NCBI GenBank assembly: GCA_009780755.1 | Contig: WQZL01000156.1 | Span: 1 to 5,959 of the forward strand | Source: Promicromonosporaceae bacterium | Lineage (GTDB): Bacteria; Actinomycetota; Actinomycetes; Actinomycetales; Cellulomonadaceae | Length of the DNA stretch: 5,959 bases | Direction of reading: 5' to 3' | Shown: one piece after another, positions 4,385-5,959 of the stretch | Layout of the letters: each line of letters begins with the position of its first letter | Numbering within the stretch: position 1 is the first letter of the stretch | Notes under the pieces: model-generated | What the model saw: the letters and a program-made list of their open reading frames with translations, nothing else | Told to the model about the DNA's origin: nothing | Databases searched by the model: none | Program-made: the position numbers and the translations under genes

Positions 4385-5959
4385 ATGTATTCGTCGCTCA
4401 GGCCGGAGACCCGGCGAGCAACAAGATCAAGAAACGTTCGGCGCTTGACTGCCATCGGCGCCGCCACGGCAATGCTGGCAACCGGCCTAGTGGCCGCCGC
4501 CACACCCGCCGCCGCGTCTGGGCCAAATATGGTGCTCAGCATCGCACAGACCGCCGACTGGCAGGGCCTGCAAATCCCCGGCTCCTACTTCGAGGACGGC
4601 GCCACCTACCGCCTTGAGGCCCGCGTGCTGGCCGATGAATTCTTCTCCGGCAACGCCCGCTTTGTGAGCCAATCGGCCGCCGACATCAGCAACAGTAACG
4701 TTTGGCTGACCAACGTGGCGATCAATCCGAACGCCTGGACAAACCTCACGGCAACCTGGACGCCGCGCGCAGCCGCCGATGGCGGAACCAGCTGGGCGCG
4801 CATCGTCGCCGGCGCTCCCGGCGGAGGCAATACTGCCGGTACCTTCCTTGTTGACGACGTGGTGCTGACCCGCACCCACGACACGAGCGGGGTGCCGCTT
4901 GACCCGCCGGTCGAAGTGTTCCACATTGACTTCGACACCACCTTCCCTAGCTGGGGCAACTTCCCCGCTAACGTTGGCGACGGCGGCACCTTTGCCCATG
5001 TCGTAGACCCGCTGTGGCAGGCTCCGCCGAATATGGTGCAGCAGGTCACAACCGCTGCCAACTGGGGTGGGCCGCAAATCAACCACGGCACCGATGTGGA
5101 CTTCATTCCCGGCGCCACCTTCGGGTTCAGTGGGTGGGTACTCGCTGATGAGTTCGCTCCCGCCGGTTCGCAGGCCCGGTTCATGAGTTCTGGGTTCAGC
5201 TGGATTGGCAACACGAATGTGTTCTCCGACTCCTGGACGGAAATCGGCTCCACTTTCACAGTGCCAGCAGCTGGCATCAACTGGGTTCGTATCGCCATGG
5301 CTGGCCCCGCGAATGCAGACATCACCACCACCTGGTTCCTTGACGATGTAGTGGTGACGCAGCTCACAGATGAATTCGGCGCTGACCTGCCGGAGCCACT
5401 CATCGTATTCAGCCGCAATTTCAATGATGGGATTTCAATCCCTGGTGACGGCGCCTCCGGTGTCACCATCGTTCCGGACCCGCTGGCTCCCGGCGATGAT
5501 GAGGGAATTCGAATCACCTTTGACTTCGAGGAGGGGCATCCCCAGGGTTGGACTCCGCGCAGCGTTGCCGCCGGTACCCCCACTCTCGCAATCATCAGCC
5601 CCGGCGCAGACGGCAGTACCTATGCCCTCTCCGTCACTAACCGACTCTCCCAGGGCATGGGCGCCATGATCGACCTGGCCGGAATGCTGCCGGCCGGCGC
5701 CATCGTCGAGTTCTCCGCCGACGTGCGCTTCTTAGAGGCTGGCTCGGTTGGCTCGCTGACCGTTTCGCGACAGACCGACGCGCACGGCCTGAGCGAATGG
5801 GACGGTCTGATGCCCACCTTCACCGGAATCGGCACCGATTGGACCACCATCGAGGGCGTCTTTACGGTACCCGGCTACGTTGACGTGTTCCGCCCCTACT
5901 TCGAAACCCCGTGGGCCGACGGCGATCCCGGCGACATCACGCCATTTGCCATCGACAAC
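4385..5959 (+). CDS. Secreted multi-module carbohydrate-binding protein, probable N-terminus of a glycoside hydrolase (3' end outside window)
   Basis: The frame is open for 525 codons to the window edge with no stop. Residues 1-44 are a signal peptide: an Arg-rich N-region, a hydrophobic Ala/Leu/Thr core (21-39) and the cleavage site TPAAA/SG after Ala44. There is no clear twin-arginine RRxFLK motif, so Sec export is likely. Three related beta-sandwich regions of the CBM4/9/22 type follow. Region 1 (about 47-165) ends TFLVDDVVLT. Region 2 (176-326) begins VFHIDFD...W and ends WFLDDVVVT. Region 3 (379 onward) begins FDFEEGHPQGWTPR, like the CBM22 modules of GH10 xylanases, and is cut at FAIDN just where its last strand should be. 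Region 1 lacks the first strands, and a similar orphan segment (339-378) lies between regions 2 and 3. The family usually binds xylan or mixed-linkage glucan outside the cell. A GH10 or other catalytic domain downstream is likely but not seen. The start has a good Shine-Dalgarno site and a candidate CelR-like operator. Confidence 0.85.
   Translation, partial: MYSSLRPETRRATRSRNVRRLTAIGAATAMLATGLVAAATPAAASGPNMVLSIAQTADWQGLQIPGSYFEDGATYRLEARVLADEFFSGNARFVSQSAADISNSNVWLTNVAINPNAWTNLTATWTPRAAADGGTSWARIVAGAPGGGNTAGTFLVDDVVLTRTHDTSGVPLDPPVEVFHIDFDTTFPSWGNFPANVGDGGTFAHVVDPLWQAPPNMVQQVTTAANWGGPQINHGTDVDFIPGATFGFSGWVLADEFAPAGSQARFMSSGFSWIGNTNVFSDSWTEIGSTFTVPAAGINWVRIAMAGPANADITTTWFLDDVVVTQLTDEFGADLPEPLIVFSRNFNDGISIPGDGASGVTIVPDPLAPGDDEGIRITFDFEEGHPQGWTPRSVAAGTPTLAIISPGADGSTYALSVTNRLSQGMGAMIDLAGMLPAGAIVEFSADVRFLEAGSVGSLTVSRQTDAHGLSEWDGLMPTFTGIGTDWTTIEGVFTVPGYVDVFRPYFETPWADGDPGDITPFAIDN

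Noticed and set aside
4273..4617. A 114-codon + strand frame starting at 4273
   Set aside because: It runs across the candidate operators and then overlaps the secreted protein in another frame; the product is Arg/Pro-rich without a recognisable motif and the start lacks a good ribosome site.
4606..5595. A 329-codon open frame on the - strand opposite the secreted protein
   Set aside because: It is antisense to a frame with a signal peptide, a Shine-Dalgarno site and clear CBM-like blocks. Its own translation shows only Ser/Pro/Val-rich composition and no recognisable domain, as expected for a shadow frame in GC-rich DNA.
4385..5959. Naming the last gene as a GH10 endo-xylanase
   Set aside because: Only binding modules are visible. 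The CBM22-like third region suggests xylanase, but no catalytic residues are in the window.
1..5959. CRISPR array, tRNA/rRNA genes, transposase or defence system
   Set aside because: I saw no regularly spaced direct repeats, cloverleaf or rRNA-like sequence, and no open frame with transposase or defence-protein motifs.

Overview
The window looks like chromosomal DNA from a GC-rich Actinomycetota. Three things point there: the dgt-dnaG gene pair, the mycobacterial/streptomycete-like DnaG and TruB sequences, and a TAnnnT-type promoter that appears to drive a leaderless gene. I cannot place it below phylum level. All genes I support are on the + strand.

Layout: (1) 2-403 is the C-terminal end of a dGTPase-family triphosphohydrolase (dgt). 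(2) It overlaps dnaG (391-2334), the replicative primase, by 13 bases. (3) A 153-base gap holds a 76-bp palindrome (2352-2427) built from four 19-bp units, then a likely leaderless promoter. (4) rbfA (2488-3060, 30S maturation factor) and truB (3064-4113, tRNA pseudouridine-55 synthase) lie three bases apart, in the same reading frame. (5) A 271-base gap holds a second, related palindrome (4134-4199), a phased repeat, two candidate operators and a good Shine-Dalgarno site. (6) From 4385 to the window edge an open frame with no stop encodes a secreted protein made of carbohydrate-binding beta-sandwich modules (CBM4/9/22-like). It is probably the N-terminal part of a xylanase or related polysaccharide-degrading enzyme, but the catalytic part is outside the window.

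How the genes fit together: dgt and dnaG belong to nucleotide pool control and replication priming. rbfA and truB are translation genes that in many bacteria follow nusA and infB; here they follow dnaG and are bracketed by the two palindromes. The last gene is accessory: a sugar-responsive LacI-type site (12 of 14 positions matching the published CelR/CebR operator) lies 82 bases before its start, which fits plant-glycan induction.

The observations most worth following are: the two palindromes, which share a forward-forward-reverse-reverse unit layout although their sequences have diverged; a dispersed-repeat-like sequence read in frame inside the DnaG linker; and the out-of-register module pattern of the secreted protein. 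I see no CRISPR array, tRNA, rRNA, insertion sequence or defence system.
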